Positions 1 through 10,574 of a DNA stretch of 64,000 nucleotides are shown piece after piece. Source of the DNA: Schoenoplectus triqueter (lineage: Eukaryota; Streptophyta; Magnoliopsida; Poales; Cyperaceae); the NCBI GenBank assembly GCA_964058805.1, contig CAXKVV010002149.1:248001-312000 (forward strand), in the 5' to 3' direction. Under the pieces are notes generated by a model. The model made no database searches, was not told where the DNA came from, and saw only the letters and a list, made by a program, of their open reading frames with translations. The position numbers were made by a program, and so were the translations under genes. Every line of letters starts with the position of its first letter. The stretch's first letter is position 1.

Positions 1-1270
1 TGCTCAAATATCCGAGTTGTTTTATTTTTTAGGAAAGAGTATGGTTTACTCTTCTTGGCTTTGAGGGTTTGCATGACGGCCGATTGTTTAACCTTCGTTT
101 CTTCTCTCCCTGATTCATCCACTATAACAATTACCCGTTTGCCGCTATCGGGTGCTTGTCTTTCAGGGGTCTCGGCGCGGGGTTCGCTCGCCATTTCTTT
201 GAGTAGCTCGGAGTTATAGATCGCGGTTTGCAGGTTTTCAATCATTATCATGATTTCATTGTGTTGCGTCTTGATGTCCTGCATCACTTCCCATTGTTCA
301 GACACCTCCCTTCTATTATTCTCAACCTGGTGCCTCATTTCATCGATCACATTCCAAACACGAGCTTCAAAATTCTCCCGCCATGAGCGTTCTTCGCTTA
401 CAGGCCTCGGCCTAACCGGGTTATCCCTTTCGCTACCGGATCCCATGTTGATCATAAATGACTCCTCACTTTCATTATCTATTTCAGGCCCTTTGTATGG
501 CTTTTTGAGGATGTGATAGATGATCTCTTCGTCAGATTCTTCTTCCCAGGGCTGACGACCATGGCTAGATTCTTCTCCCGAGGTGATATCGCCCGAGTCG
601 TTGGAATCTTCGGAGTCTTCTCCTGAAGTTGCCTCTGTGATCTGAACTTGAGGGGTGTTGGCAGGTTTAAAATTGAAAATGACCTCCTCCTCAGAATCGC
701 TTGAATTGATTTCGCTCGGTTTTATTTGGGCTTTATATGTAGCCACCTGTTTGAAACGGAAGGTTGTTTCCTCACCCGACTTTCCTCCGGGTCTTTGAGT
801 TCGAACACCTCGGGGTTTAATATTGAATTTAACCTCTTCTTCTTCTCCGGATGAGGTGTCAAATTTAGGGCTTTCATTAAGAGGTTTCTGACTTGCTTTT
901 GTTATTGGCCGGCTTGGCGCCGTGGCGGATTTGGGCAGAAAATATTGGGCGTCGTTGAATTTGATCTCATGCACCCCGAATGGTTTGACATCTCCGTCAA
1001 TTCTCTTTTGTTTACCATTCTCAATGTATTTCAGGCATTGGTGCAGAGTAGAGGGTATGACCTGATTGCTGTGAAGCCACGAGCGACCCAGCAACGCCCG
1101 ATAAGAAGTTTCAGCGTCGATAACATAGAATTTGGTAGGCGCTTTTAGGCTTCCGCATTGCAGGTTCAGAGTTATAGCTCCCAATGCCTTTTGGGAGTTT
1201 TGATTGAAGCCATGAATGATCACCTTTTCATCAGATAAGTTCTTCACATCTAAGGTGATGGTCTTCAGGG
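1..1270 (-). pseudogene. Ty3/gypsy protease and downstream linker, continuing in a shifted frame off the left edge
   Basis: After the frameshift near 1270 a different minus-strand frame stays open to base 1. Its first part matches the retropepsin-like domain of plant gypsy polyproteins, including a GRSWLHSN segment and PSTLHQCLKY shortly after, which resemble a conserved stretch of this family. It then becomes acidic (many E, D and S) and Glu/Asn-rich with coiled-coil character. No reverse transcriptase or integrase is reached inside the window, so those domains would lie to the left. The second half ends with a YSFLKNK segment that recalls a run in the gag half (KPYSFRKDK), possibly an old duplication. 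Only the open frame and similarity are seen; function is inferred. Confidence 0.7.
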
Positions 1271-4200
1271 TTTTAGCGGCATGATATTGATTGAAGACCA
1301 TGCATCGACCAAAATACGGCCAATCTTTTGTCCACCGCAGTTTCCGGTGATGTACAACGGGCGGTTGTGGTCGACGGTGCCTATTAAGAGGTCGTCATCT
1401 GTGAAATTTATGTAGGCGGCCCGCTTGGCGGTGAATAGGGCTTCCTGCATATTTTGCTCGATGAAGTATGACTTGTACTTCTCGGGATCTTGCAAGGCTT
1501 GGATTAATACCTCTCTTAGGTCTTGTGACATCATCAATGCGTCAAATATGCTTAATAACGCTGGGATCTTACGCAGATGTGCCAACACATTGTATTCTTC
1601 ACCCGTCGACCGGGTCTTTTCTGGGTTCTTGTTTAGGCTCTCAGCCTCTTTGCCTTTATTCTGGGCTTTGTCCTTTCCCTTATAGGACTCTTTGGGAGCT
1701 TGTCTCTCGGGTACGTAAGTCCCGGACCGGATCACAGCTTTGCATTCTTCATTTTTTGTCCCAGAGGTGCTTGCCTCCCCTTCGTCATTTGGGAAGAACA
1801 TCTCTTCTAATGTTGGCATATCTTCGTCGTGAGAAGAATATACCATGTTGCACGAAGCACCCCAGATCTCTTCACTTTCTTCCTTATTTATTTCTTCATC
1901 TACATTTTCTTTCTTTTGGCCTAGGGTTAACTTCTCCCAGTCTTCTTTGGAGATGAAGTGTTGAAGGGTAATCGCCTTGGGACTGCCCTGCTCGCATTCT
2001 TCGATTTTATTCTTTCTGGACTTGTTGCTTCTATGCTTCTTTCTTTTCTTAAGAACCTGGTCCTGGCTCTGGTCCACCTTATAATACACCCTGGGTTTTG
2101 GTGGGACCACTGGCGTGATGTCGTCTTTCCATCTTATGCCGGGTTCTTTCTTAAGAGTTTTAAGCATTTTAATCGACTTCTTCGATAAGTGCGTAGTCCA
2201 TTGTTCCTCCTGGTTTTCGCTTAACTGGCCCGGGATCTTCTCTTCTTCGTGAGAGATCATATTGGCCTGTTCATGGGCTGATGGGCTTTGCAAGAACCCT
2301 TTGGGTAAAGTAATTTCACCATTTTTGTACGCCTTTTCGACCCAATCTTTGAAGACCCAACAATCTTCAATTGCGTGCCCTAGTACTTTGTGGTATGGGC
2401 AGAAGTTGGGTTCGTCCGATTTATTGGCATCTTCTGGACGTTTACTGGCCGGCAAGACTAGGCCGTTCTTTAGTGCTCCTCTAAAGATTTGAGCAACTTT
2501 ATCTTTTCTGAAGGAGTACGGCTTAGATTTCTTTTGCTTAAGGGACTCAAAGCTCTGTGAACTCCCTCCTGAATTGGGCCTAGGTCCTCTATTATAATTG
2601 TTGCCACTCGTGCCGCTGCTGCCGCTTTGAGTGTTCGTGTTAGCCATCATTTTATCTTTTAATGAGGTGAATGCCACTTTGGTTTCGGCTCGGGCTCCTC
2701 GTTGTGGCCTATTGTTCATGAAGTTTGGCACGGTATGCGGTGACATCCTCTCCATGTTGGATACTGATCTGAGCAAGTCTTTGAACGTGTTGACCTTTGT
2801 CACACCAAGTAGCATGCCCATCCACCCGTCAATGTTTTTCATGATTAGGTTGACGGCCTCATCTTCAGTTAATGTGCGGTCGCATTTGATGCTGAGGTTC
2901 CGCCATCTATTAATAAAATCTGTCATTGACTCCCCTTTCTTGGGTTTAGTGCTTGCCAGATCGGCTATGTTTATCTTGTCAGACACCATGACAAACCGTG
3001 CCCTGAACGAGTCTACCATCTCATCCCAGGTCCTGATGCTGTTGTTTTCTAATGAATAATACCATTGAAAAGCGGTTCCCACCAAGCTTTGAGGGAATTG
3101 TCTCAACAACAGTGCATCATTGCCGCCCGTGTTGCCGCACGAGGCTACAAAGTGTGCCAGGTGTTGCTCGGGATTTAGGTCCTTATTTCCTTCCCCGGAG
3201 AAGGTCCTGAAGCGGGGGATCACATACCCTTTAGGATATTCTTCTAAATCGTATATGGCAGGGTATGGATGTCCACAGTTTTTAACGGGAGGGATAGCGT
3301 ATCCACCTCCAGCTATTTGCATTTGCTGGGCAATCATGGTTTGAATCTCTTTCCGGGATATTCCCGTTGGTTCAGCCTCCACTTCTATTGTTCTATGTGG
3401 ATGGGGTTTAGAATTGACGGGTTGTTTTCCCTTGTGATTGCTTTTGGTACTGTGGACTCCTTCTTGACGGGAACTACCAGCTTTGAAATTGGCGTCTTGT
3501 GATTCTTGCAACGATTTGACCGCTTTAATCAATTCTTCGTTTTGTTTCAGCATGGTAGCGATTAGCTCCCGTTGCCTAATTAGTTCTTCATCCCGTGCCT
3601 CGATGTGGCCTTTCAGGATTTCGATTTCATCGACGGGCACTTCAGGACGTGTTTCAACGTCATCTTCATTATCGAAGAAGTCAGGGTTTTCATTGTGATC
3701 TTCTCCTTCCCTGCTGTTGCCCTCGGGATTGACCCTCTTGGGAGGTCTCCCTTTTCTACCATTATTTTTATTGGTATTGGTGACGTGAGCTTGATTAGGC
3801 GGGGACTGATCATCCTGGGCCATATTCACCTCAGTATCAGTATCTGGATCAGTGTCATAGCTTATACTGATGGTGTTGACCGAGAAGTGCTCTTCATAGC
3901 GAGCGGTTCTTCTCTTCTTTTTCATTTGGTCAGGGGCAGTTATTTTTAAGCTATTGAGTGGTATTCTCGAGCCTAATCGGCTGAATACACTCTCGGACGG
4001 AGCGCTTGAGTTGCCTGCCTTGCTGGGCTTGGTTTGAGACTGGGTTTTCGTTGGCTGGGAACCCTTTGGAACCCACACCTGCTGGACGCTAGGTGTTGCC
4101 TTTGATGTAATCCTCCTTGGGTGTGGAGTCGAGATAATGGCTTGCGGCTGAGCCATATCTTGAGATTGACTGGGACGGGAGACGTATTGTCTCGACCTAG

Positions 4201-4837
4201 CGTTTCTAACGCTTCTCCTCTGTTTGAGGGCCCTGTGAGCCTTGTAGATGGCTTCTGCAGGGGCTTGAGATTTGTGCTGGCGGTGTTGAGGCCTTTGAAT
4301 CGGGCGAGGTGTGGGCTTAGGCACCTCCCATGCCTGGCGGAGCTGGCCAGTGGCTGAGTTCTTTGCCACAATGCGGAGAGCCATGAACTTGTTAGAGACT
4401 GGGATGACTGGCCTAGCCACTAGTTGATTCTGGTATGCATCCAGGGCCCTCTTCCTGGATGCTTGAGAGTTACGGGTAATTTGGGCCGTGACCGTTGGGG
4501 CTGTCCTCTTGGACGGTCGCCTTCTCCTCTTTGGGGAGGTAGTAGGAGAGGCCATTACATTGTTGGAAATACCCTTGGAAGTTAGGGTAATTGAGTCCTC
4601 TTCCTCGTCCGGGATGGAGATCCGGACGGTTGCGGGAGTGATCGTGGCCACTGGAGCTGGGCCGTAGAAGGTGAGTTCTTGCGGGATAGTCCCGAAGAAC
4701 ATGAATAGCTTGCCCTCTGGGCTCTGTGCAGGTGTGACGGTGTAAGGAGCAAGGTTGAAATTTCCAAAGTACGCCATTTCCTGCAAAAACGAAAATACTT
4801 GAAAATCATTAGTCATTTTTAGCGCATAGAAGACCAC
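1265..4837 (-). pseudogene. Ty3/gypsy gag-protease polyprotein, N-terminal part, frameshifted at its end
   Basis: This 1,190-codon frame encodes the gag part of a plant Ty3/gypsy polyprotein, which forms the retrotransposon capsid. In order it has a basic, Ser/Pro-rich N-terminus, an acidic stretch with a predicted coiled coil (about residues 400-445), a retrotransposon gag domain (about 540-705, with the family-typical run AFQWYYSL), a variant zinc knuckle near 810 (CPYHKVLGHAIEDC, so C-x2-H-x4-H-x4-C instead of C-x2-C-x4-H-x4-C), and the start of an aspartic protease. The frame stops at 1265-1267 right after the protease motif, because one base seems to be missing in the A/C run at 1268-1274; the next frame then continues in homologous sequence to the window edge. 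The protease motif reads D-A-W (1298-1306) where D-x-G is expected. An internal Met at about 4816 is an alternative start. Family assignment is by sequence recognition only. Confidence 0.85.
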
Positions 4838-4895
4838 TTGTATCTTTTAACTATCCTATTTGCTTCTCTCTTTCAAAGATAAGAGGAGAATCTAG

Positions 4896-4913
4896 GTCCC
4901 ACTGGGCGTGCCA
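4896..4913 (-). other. Candidate primer-binding site of the gypsy element
   Basis: Read on the minus strand this is TGGCACGCCCAGTGGGAC. It begins with TGG, as plant LTR-element primer-binding sites do, and is preceded by a short spacer and a CA dinucleotide at 4919-4920 that could end an LTR. It lies about 60 bp before the gag frame. The tRNA it would pair with was not determined. Confidence 0.45.
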
Positions 4914-5228
4914 GATCCTGTGCGACCCTTTTTCGCGCGCTCCGCACCGCCGCTGGGCGATGGGATGCGGAAGAAGGACACGGAGATCCCTCCCAAGCGT
5001 GCATCATTTTAATGCCGGCTGATTCTGCCGTTTAGAATGATTTGGATGCGCATTTAGGGGGTTTTTAGTGATTGTGAGTTCTTGTAGATTCCGGTGGGCG
5101 CAAGCCCCCACCGTTAATTACCCTGGGCTATTAACCTCGAGGCACCTCTGGATCTTTAAAAGGGAGAAGCAAATAGTATAGTTAAATGATGGTCAAGTGG
5201 TCGTCTGGATTCACCGAAAGGTTGATCC

Positions 5229-5700
5229 CGTAAAAGATGAACCTACTACAGATCGGTTCAGTCTTTACCGCCTTGAGAGATAACCTTACTACAGATCAGA
5301 TTAATCTCTTCGAAGGGGTTCGAGGTGAGTCTACTTACAGAACGACTTAACCTCAGTTGATCTAGAAGATAAACCTACTACAGAACGGTTCAATCTTAAC
5401 TAGTCAATAACCAATCACACAAAATACAACTCGAAGCACTAAGCCGGCTGATCTTGAGGTTGGTGAATCAGGAGAATGGTGGATTTGGCCCACGTGTTTC
5501 TTCTTGCTGATCTTCTAGATCATGAATTCCAAACACTAAGTCGATTCATAAACCTAGGAGTACAACTGCACACAAAGTCAAACCTGGAGCACTGAGCCAG
5601 CTTGACATTGAGGCGTGTGTCAGTGAAGGAACCTACTACAGAACGGTTCACATTCACTGTCTTGTGGATGAATCTACTACAGAACGATTCAATCTCACAA
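5229..5700. repeat. Six degenerate copies of a ~25-bp motif (AACCTACTACAGAACGGTTC)
   Basis: Related copies start near 5234, 5284, 5331, 5372, 5629 and 5671, separated by unrelated spacers of about 15-230 bp. They differ at a few positions (ACGG/TCGG, CTACTACAG/TTACTACAG). They lie inside the presumed LTR/leader. Confidence 0.7.
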
Positions 5701-6677
5701 TCTCGGAAGATGGACCAGAAGACAAACTTATCGACGGATGAGTTCAGTCTTACTAGCTCAACTAGTCATGAATTACTTGTTCATGACACCGAGTCATTAA
5801 GATGTCACTTCTTTCGGACATCGTAATGTTCTTCTTTCTTGGAGTCGACATATCTCTTCATGTTGATGTCGCAGCCTTGGTTATTCTTCAACGAGCGTCA
5901 AGATGTTCTTGTCCCGACTAATTATTCTAAATGTTGCATTACTTGTGCAAAATCACTGTGTTGCTCTACACCCCTTGTGTGAGCGTATTTATTCACCTCT
6001 AAAATGTAAAAAGGATTATTACATTTTTATTGATTTTTTTATTATTAAGATAATGTCTTTCATCATTAATCGTTCGATCTCTCCAAGATTCACACACGCG
6101 CATCAATATCCATGTTACTGCGATCTTCTGACTCTCCGGTCAATGGAAGCTCCAAGATTCACGCCACTGGTGGCGCCGGCGACTGAGACCATCTTTTCCC
6201 GATCGGACAACCGCCTTAGCGTCGTCTCATCATGGGGAGTCATTCTACGGTATCCGATCGGTGATCCATACGGTGAATCCTACTGTGCGTTAGCACCAGC
6301 TAGAACAAATTGGTACCGTTCGGTACCGAATCACAAATCTCACAAATTCCATACAATTAATCATTATTTTTAGCAATTAGACACTCAATCCATGTCGTGC
6401 ATGCATGTTAATGTGTTTTAACATGATTAAAATCACTCAAATCGACTTACAACTTCTCTATTCAAGATGCACAGTAATATCGTTCGGTATCGATTATGAT
6501 TTACACTGAATTCTTATAGTCCACCTGTTTATATTATCACTAATGCACTTTGAAAGCTCTATAATGCTTATCTCAATCAAGATATACTTGATTACACTTT
6601 CAATTTCCTTTAATTTTCGAATTCAAATTCAATTCTGGTAACGAAACGCGACGACAGTATTAGAACTTCAAATTAGT

Positions 6678-7155
6678 CGAGTTCTCAAGATTGTATCTGA
6701 GATCAATCGACTTCAAATGATGCTATGGACTTTGATACATATGGTATTAACAAGAATTAAGATAATTTCAACTCAAGGATGAAGAATTTAAACGAGAAAT
6801 CAAACTGTTATCGAGTTCTCAAGCAATCGCTGAGATCAATCGACTTAACAGCATTCTTTTATCAATTTCCAAGCAAAATTCATCCAAGAAAACAAAAGAT
6901 TCATACTCTACAAACTTATAGCATATGGAGGAGAGAAGAAAATCAAAGCATAATTGATAAAATCGGGAAAATTCAAGAATAACACAGTATTATACTGATA
7001 TGCAATTGCGATCATACTCTTAAGCTTTGATCTTCAAGAATTGAACTTGCTAACCTCAAATTGACAGAAAATAGGGCTTAGTACTTACCTCTAGATAAGC
7101 AATTGGAGTAGAATAAATCGAGTTCTCAAGTTAAAACTGAGATCAATCGATTATA
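6678..7155. repeat. Three copies of a ~35-bp motif (TCGAGTTCTCAAG...GAGATCAATCGA)
   Basis: Copies near 6678, 6813 and 7119 share both halves of the motif and differ in the 6-8 bases between. The copies are dispersed rather than tandem. Confidence 0.65.
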
Positions 7156-7283
7156 CCAATCTTCTCTTCTTCTCTCTTGCTTCCAACTTGCTCTTTCTCT
7201 CTCTGAACTTTATACTTGATCTCTGGAGTGTTTCTTTTTTTTCTTCTGTTCTCTCCTCCTTTTGAATCTCCATGGATTAGATG

Positions 7284-7291
7284 TTTATATA
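7284..7291 (-). promoter_or_regulatory. TATA-box candidate, minus strand
   Basis: Reads TATATAAA on the minus strand in the context GCCTATATAAACATC. It would start leftward transcription at about 7255, toward the gag-protease frame. Confidence 0.35.
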
Positions 7292-7511
7292 GGCAATTAA
7301 AGGGTGTATCAAGGGATTAAGGTTGTACACCATCCATACACCAGCGATTGGACTTCCTTGGCTCATGAACATGGTTCTCCAATTCTGTTAGTGCTTCTGT
7401 TATGATGTGGGCCCCATCTAAACGAATCCAAAGTGATTTCTTTTACTGTTGACCATGTTTGACTTCCCCTCACTTCTCATCCGCTGCTAGAACCTTCTAG
7501 GCCACATCAGC

Positions 7512-7519
7512 ATGCTATA
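7512..7519 (+). promoter_or_regulatory. TATA-box candidate, plus strand
   Basis: The sequence GCTATATATACTC is a good plant TATA match on the plus strand. About 500 bp downstream is a short reading frame followed by a splice-donor-like site (8034-8162). Together they could be the start of a second, rightward transcription unit, perhaps of another retroelement. No other support was found. Confidence 0.25.
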
Positions 7520-8033
7520 TATACTCAATTCAATGCATCTAAAGCATCCATTTACTCTCTGCCATTGTAGTTCATCTCCAAAGTTCAAAGCTTTATCACC
7601 CGATTGTGAGCTTTGATCAAAGACATATCTCCATCATCCAATTGATAATCTCCATCATCTAAACAACATCGTGTAGGTACATAGAGGCTACAAGCATTGT
7701 TAATTCGAGTCTACAGCACAAGGTTTTAATTTTCATCAATTTGCCCGATTTCATCACTTCATCTTAATTACTTCAATTCATCTCATAATTGCCGCTCCTT
7801 TTTTCATCCACAGTGTCGCCTAAGTGAGTAGAAGGAGTTTGCACCATCAATTTTAGATTTTGAAGCAAGAATTGAAGTGCCTCATTAATCACCCAAGGTA
7901 TTCATCTCTCTCAATAACCCTATTCATTCATTACTTTTCAATTTTGATCAATTGCACATATTCTCCCATGTATAGGCTAGCTCTAACCGAAAAGAATTGA
8001 AGTTGTGAGCTTTGGAGAGCTTGATCACCTCTA

Positions 8034-8162
8034 ATGGCGCCTTCTGCCTCGTCGAGAAGAAGAAAGAAGATAGTGGGACAGAGTCCACAACATAGTGGGA
8101 CCCACAGTCAGAGGCGCAACACAAGTGATCCAGGTACATATCCCCTTTTTCCCTTGGTTTAA
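8034..8162 (+). CDS. Short basic reading frame with a splice-donor-like end, possible first exon
   Basis: A 42-codon frame begins ATGGCGCC and encodes a Ser/Arg/Lys-rich start (MAPSASSRRRKKIVG). It runs into CCAG|GTACAT at 8130-8139, which would make a good donor and leave a first exon of about 33 codons. Athila-like retroelement gag frames often begin with a similar short basic leader, but no downstream exon was recognised. It may equally be chance. Confidence 0.2.
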   Translation: MAPSASSRRRKKIVGQSPQHSGTHSQRRNTSDPGTYPLFPLV

Positions 8163-8389
8163 ATTTCTGTTTAGATCTGTGCATAGGCTTGGTGCATGAT
8201 TGTCTGTGTGAGCTATACATTCATAAACCTGACAAATGAGCCCCACATGTAAGTATATGAATCTCGGCCCATTAGTCCAACTGTGGATTGATTAACCCCC
8301 TGCTTAAATTTAATTGATCTGACTTGGCACACTCTGATAGGTCCACTTGTTTAATTAATCCATTACTCATATGCATTAGTGTTAAGCAT

Positions 8390-8990
8390 GCTGAGGTGGC
8401 TCTGTAGTGTAGTGCCATGTGGCTTGGTCCACTGTGATGTGGCACCAATGGCCAGCTGCCATATGGCACTGGAGTGTTGAGGTGTGATGCTGTGGTGTTG
8501 CCATGTGACATGTGGAGGGGTGAGGTGGACTCGTCAGAGCTTGCCACGTGGCATGTTGGTGGGGCCCACATGTCAGGTCAGTATAGTGGTGGGACCCGCC
8601 TGGCTGAGGTGGACCAATAGGAGACTGCCATGTGGCACTGACATGCTGAGGTGGCTTCTCTGTGTGTTGCCATTTGGCATACTCCTTGCTGGTGTGGACC
8701 ACTCATAGATTGCCATGTGGCAAGAGTGGTGATGTGGCCTGTGATGTGGACCAATGGGATGCTGCCATGTGGCTCTGTCTGGTCTGACTGGGTGAGAGAG
8801 TGTCCTGCCATGTGTCACGGGCTGAGTGAGGTGGACCAATGGGGTGCTGACACGTGGCACAAGTGGGACCCACTTGTCAGACATGTGGGACCCACATGGG
8901 TGACGTAGACCAATGAGGTGCTGACACGTGGCACTGACATGCTGAGGTGGCCCAATGAGGTGCTGACACGTGTCACACTCTCTCTCTTCT
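8390..8990. repeat. Repeat cluster built of CCAAT + E-box/G-box modules
   Basis: Degenerate direct repeats of about 40-75 bp with the order GAGGTGG-ACCAAT-...-TGCCATGTGGC or TGACACGTGGC. Five CCAAT boxes (8614, 8751, 8836, 8910, 8952) are each followed exactly 15 nt later by CATGTG or CACGTG (8629, 8766, 8851, 8925, 8967). A further CACGTG is at 8545. GTGGGNCCCAC palindromes occur at 8559, 8863 and 8885. Open frames on both strands here reflect the repeat and are not considered coding. Confidence 0.75.
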
Positions 8991-9389
8991 CTGATTCTGT
9001 GTGTGTATGTTTGGGGTCCCCAGTTTGCACCCAGATGAGTCTCTGTCCCCAAGTTGCACCCAGAGTTGCTTTGATTAAATCTCAGCCCTTGATTAATCCA
9101 TTTAATCTGTTTTATCTTCCCTGAATTTATTTTAATAGCTCCACTTATCCAAAAATCATGAAAATTTCACCAAAAATCCCTAAATTCATGATGATCATCC
9201 CTGTAATTTTTAATTCCATTTTTACCCCTGCCTCTTTGAATTAAAAATTCTTTTGTCAAGAAAACCCTATTTCTTCCTCTGAATTAATCCCAAATTTCAA
9301 TTGTAGTTCAGTGTCTCTGCCAATTATCTCTCTCTTGCAGAAACCACCCTAACTAAATATCAATTAGACTTATATTGATATTCATTAGG

Positions 9390-9640
9390 GTTTGATCTGA
9401 TCAACAGTCGATTACTTGTCAACAATTGATACAAATCTAGACTTGATCAGATGGTTGCTCCCAGCTTTGGCACCTGATCAGTCTTGTGAAATTTACTTTC
9501 AATCCCTTAACATGAGGGTGACTTGGTCAAAGAACTGACTACTTATCAGTAATTGACACAAATCAAAGCATGGTTAGGTGGTTGCTCGCAGCTTTGGCAC
9601 CAGGTCAGCCTTGAAAGCAAAATCACATTTGAAATTTCCC
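9390..9640 (+). repeat. Two tandem copies of a ~125-bp unit
   Basis: Both copies share GGTTGCTC-CAGCTTTGGCACC-GGTCAG-like sequence (near 9450 and 9578) and an upstream ATTGACACAAATC-like segment (near 9425 and 9552). A third partial copy may follow near 9670. No coding content seen. Confidence 0.6.
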
Positions 9641-9784
9641 ATGATTAGTTGTATCAGAATACTAGCTTGGCATTGACACAATTCTAGTTGTATAGAGATC
9701 ATACTGCTTCAGTTCTCAGGGTTTGCTTTGATGATAGGTTCCCAGGGTTTAATCTTGACTCCTTTGATATTTTAGTCACTGAGG

Positions 9785-10450
9785 TGTGGGCCCACCTGTC
9801 AGTGAAAAATGATTAGATGGATGACCCCTCTAGAGATCTCTCTCTCCTGAATCTCCTGAGGGTCATCCATCTCGAATGAATAGGAGATGACAGGGTATTT
9901 ATATCCTTGCTCTGCACTTAGGGTTGCCTTGTGGGATTAATGTTTAACCCTTGTTCCGGATTGATTAGACTCATCAGATAGGCTAGGTTCATGCTGTTGA
10001 AGCTACTTATAAAGGGGATGCCAGGTGGGTCCCACTTGTCAGAAAAATGTGATCAGATGGCTGACCCATCAGGAGATTTCTCTCTCTGGAATCTCCTGAG
10101 AGTCAGCCACCTCGAATGAGCAGGAGGTGGTGGAGTATTTATATCTCTGTCTCTCACCCTGATATTTCCTTGTGGGATTAGTGCTTAACCCTTGTTCCGG
10201 GTTGATTAGGTTTCTTAGTAAAATAGGCTAGGTCTATGTTGTTAGAGCCGTCTACAGGGGACTGCCAGGTGGGTCCCACTTGTCAGAAAAGATATAATCA
10301 CATGGTGACACCCGAGAGATCCCTCCTCTCTCTCGATCCTCTCGGCTGTCACTCATGCTGAGTGGATAGAGGATAGTGGGGTATTTATACTCTTCCCTTC
10401 ATGCCCAGAATTTCCTTGTGGGACAAATAAAGTTGCTCCGGAGTTCCATT
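9785..10450. repeat. Three tandem copies of a ~240-bp unit, each with a stem-loop and a minus-strand TATAAATA
   Basis: Copies begin with GTGGGNCCCAC-TGTCAG at 9786, 10025 and 10269. Each then has an inverted repeat that can form a stem of about 58 nt in all (9815-9872, 10055-10112, 10301-10357), a minus-strand TATAAATA (9896-9903, 10136-10143, 10382-10389), and CTTGTGGGA-TTA plus a TTGTTCCGG-like segment. The third copy is diverged and cut short. The shared GTGGGNCCCAC-NTGTCAG motif links these units to the 8.4-9.0 kb cluster, so both may belong to one long element. Confidence 0.75.
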
Positions 10451-10574
10451 AGCGACTTCTTCTGATTAGTGGGCCTCCTCTTCCTTGTTTCTCTTCTTTT
10501 CTCTTCTTATGATTTACTATTGATAATTGATTTTATTTTCATTTATTCGGCTACTCATCCTTGGAATTTTTCAA

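Larger units (their letters stand above)
4919..7300 (-). mobile_element. Probable 5' LTR / leader region of the gypsy element (R-U5 side)
   Basis: Non-coding sequence upstream of the gag frame. It starts next to the primer-binding-site candidate with the terminal CA expected of an LTR, carries AATAAA-type signals on the minus strand (for example 5986-5991), and ends near a minus-strand TATA candidate at 7284-7291. It contains two families of degenerate internal repeats, listed separately. A U5/R part of more than 2 kb is unusual but very long LTRs are known among plant gypsy elements. No second LTR is in the window for comparison, so the limits are guesses. Confidence 0.35.

Noticed and set aside
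1468..1956. 162-codon and other plus-strand frames opposite the gag-protease frame
   Set aside because: Antisense shadows of the long minus-strand polyprotein frame.
5903..6373. 156-codon plus-strand frame in the leader region
   Set aside because: No recognisable domain, lies in repeat-rich presumed LTR, composition resembles translated non-coding DNA.
8484..9052. Overlapping frames on both strands in the CCAAT/E-box cluster
   Set aside because: Explained by degenerate direct repeats without stops; no motif or codon signature.
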